A DNA stretch of 5,667 nucleotides from DATDRM01 sp035291705. GTDB lineage: Bacteria; Chloroflexota; Anaerolineae; Anaerolineales; UBA4823. Of this stretch, positions 5,447-5,667 are shown piece by piece (positions within the stretch are counted from its first letter, which is position 1; each line of letters opens with the position of its first letter). The translations under genes were made by a program, and so were the position numbers. The stretch lies in the NCBI GenBank assembly GCA_035291705.1, contig DATDRM010000178.1, forward strand, positions 1-5,667, given 5' to 3'. The notes under the pieces were generated by a model. The model did not search any database and was not told the origin of the DNA. It worked only from the letters and a program-made list of their open reading frames with translations.

Positions 5447-5473
5447 CGGTGTCGGCGTTTTGGCCTGTCAAGA
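5441..5473 (+). terminator. Inverted repeat across the recR stop, weak terminator candidate
   Basis: TCTTGAC (5441-5447), which contains the recR stop, pairs perfectly with GTCAAGA (5467-5473). Inside, GGC (5454-5456) can pair with GCC (5463-5465). There is no T-run after it, so classic intrinsic termination is doubtful, and the dnaX operon may read into the rRNA unit. The right arm is shared with a dyad that reaches the rRNA -35 box. Confidence 0.35.
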
Positions 5474-5476
5474 CCC

Positions 5477-5505
5477 TTGACAAGGCATGGTCGGGCTGAT
5501 ACAAT
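5477..5505 (+). promoter_or_regulatory. rRNA operon promoter, near-consensus sigma-70 type
   Basis: A perfect -35 (TTGACA, 5477-5482), a 17-base spacer and a -10 of TACAAT (5500-5505) preceded by TGA (5497-5499), so it is also an extended -10. The discriminator after the -10 (CCAGCCCG) is GC-rich, the feature linked in other bacteria to stringent control by ppGpp; that regulation is inferred here. The expected start is about 5512-5513, giving a leader of roughly 106 bases before 16S rRNA. Dyads frame both boxes: CCTTGACAAGG at 5475-5485 and CGGGCTG (5492-5498) with CAGCCCG (5507-5513). Confidence 0.88.
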
Positions 5506-5527
5506 CCAGCCCGCTTTGTGAACGGCA

Positions 5528-5539
5528 GTACCTTAACAA
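5528..5539 (+). promoter_or_regulatory. boxA-like antitermination element in rRNA leader
   Basis: GTACCTTAACAA resembles the boxA core of rrn leaders (GCTCTTTAACAA in E. coli), with 9 of 12 bases the same, including the whole TTAACAA part. It sits about 15 bases after the expected transcription start and 80 before 16S, where NusB/NusE-type antitermination signals are found. Assigned by similarity and position. Confidence 0.6.
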
Positions 5540-5596
5540 CTGAAGAGTGAGAGGAAAGAGGGACCCGAGCAATTCGGCTGAAAGAAGGAAGACAAA

Positions 5597-5612
5597 CGCA
5601 TCGAGAGATGCG
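5597..5612 (+). other. GNRA-loop hairpin just upstream of 16S rRNA
   Basis: CGCATC (5597-5602) pairs perfectly with GATGCG (5607-5612) around a GAGA tetraloop, a stable GNRA loop. It is followed by eight A residues and then the mature 16S 5' end. The left arm can alternatively pair CGCAT with ATGCG at 5620-5624, the first bases of the mature RNA. A role in processing or in guiding 16S 5'-end folding is plausible. Confidence 0.7.
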
Positions 5613-5618
5613 AAAAAA

Positions 5619-5667
<49 letters not shown>

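Overview
The window reads as a GC-rich bacterial chromosome segment made mostly of housekeeping genes. It runs from a small methyltransferase gene on the minus strand to the first ~49 bases of a 16S rRNA gene on the plus strand. The protein set suggests Chloroflexota, probably an Anaerolineae-like lineage: a LysM plus lamin-tail protein with a proline/threonine-rich linker, a DUF1992 protein, a YacP-like NYN protein with a C-terminal SPEELESWLKLFG tail, and dnaX-ebfC-recR. That placement is inference from protein style; the 16S fragment is too short to settle it.

Layout. Bases 1-76 hold an edge-truncated, REP-like imperfect inverted repeat. Bases 77-616 (minus) encode a class I SAM-dependent methyltransferase. 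Bases 617-944 have no convincing gene; they hold a possible extended -10 promoter for the methyltransferase, a strong minus-strand intrinsic terminator (about 700-737), an AT-rich patch (841-925) and a small hairpin after the next gene. Bases 945-1424 (minus) encode the NYN-domain protein. It is divergent from a membrane-anchored LysM/LTD protein (1490-2296, plus); the two share a 65-base promoter region in which both transcripts look leaderless or nearly so. A G-rich polypurine spacer (2297-2350) with a canonical G-quadruplex pattern leads into a DUF1992 gene (2353-2799).

Bases 2861-5446 are a replication/repair operon with its own promoter: dnaX (clamp-loader subunit), ebfC (YbaB/EbfC nucleoid-associated protein) and recR (RecFOR recombination mediator). 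dnaX and ebfC have clear Shine-Dalgarno sites. recR has none; its short upstream spacer is occupied by three 8-base repeats instead. After recR comes a near-consensus rRNA promoter (TTGACA-17-TACAAT with an extended -10 and GC-rich discriminator), a leader with a boxA-like element and a GNRA-loop hairpin, then the 5' end of 16S rRNA. The order dnaX-ebfC-recR close upstream of an rrn operon resembles the Bacillus subtilis arrangement (dnaX-yaaK-recR-yaaL-bofA-rrnA).

I do not see a clearly new multi-gene system. The points most worth a second look are regulatory: the compact divergent leaderless promoters, the intercistronic G-quadruplex motif, the dyads framing both elements of the rrn promoter, and the alternative pairings at the 16S 5' end.
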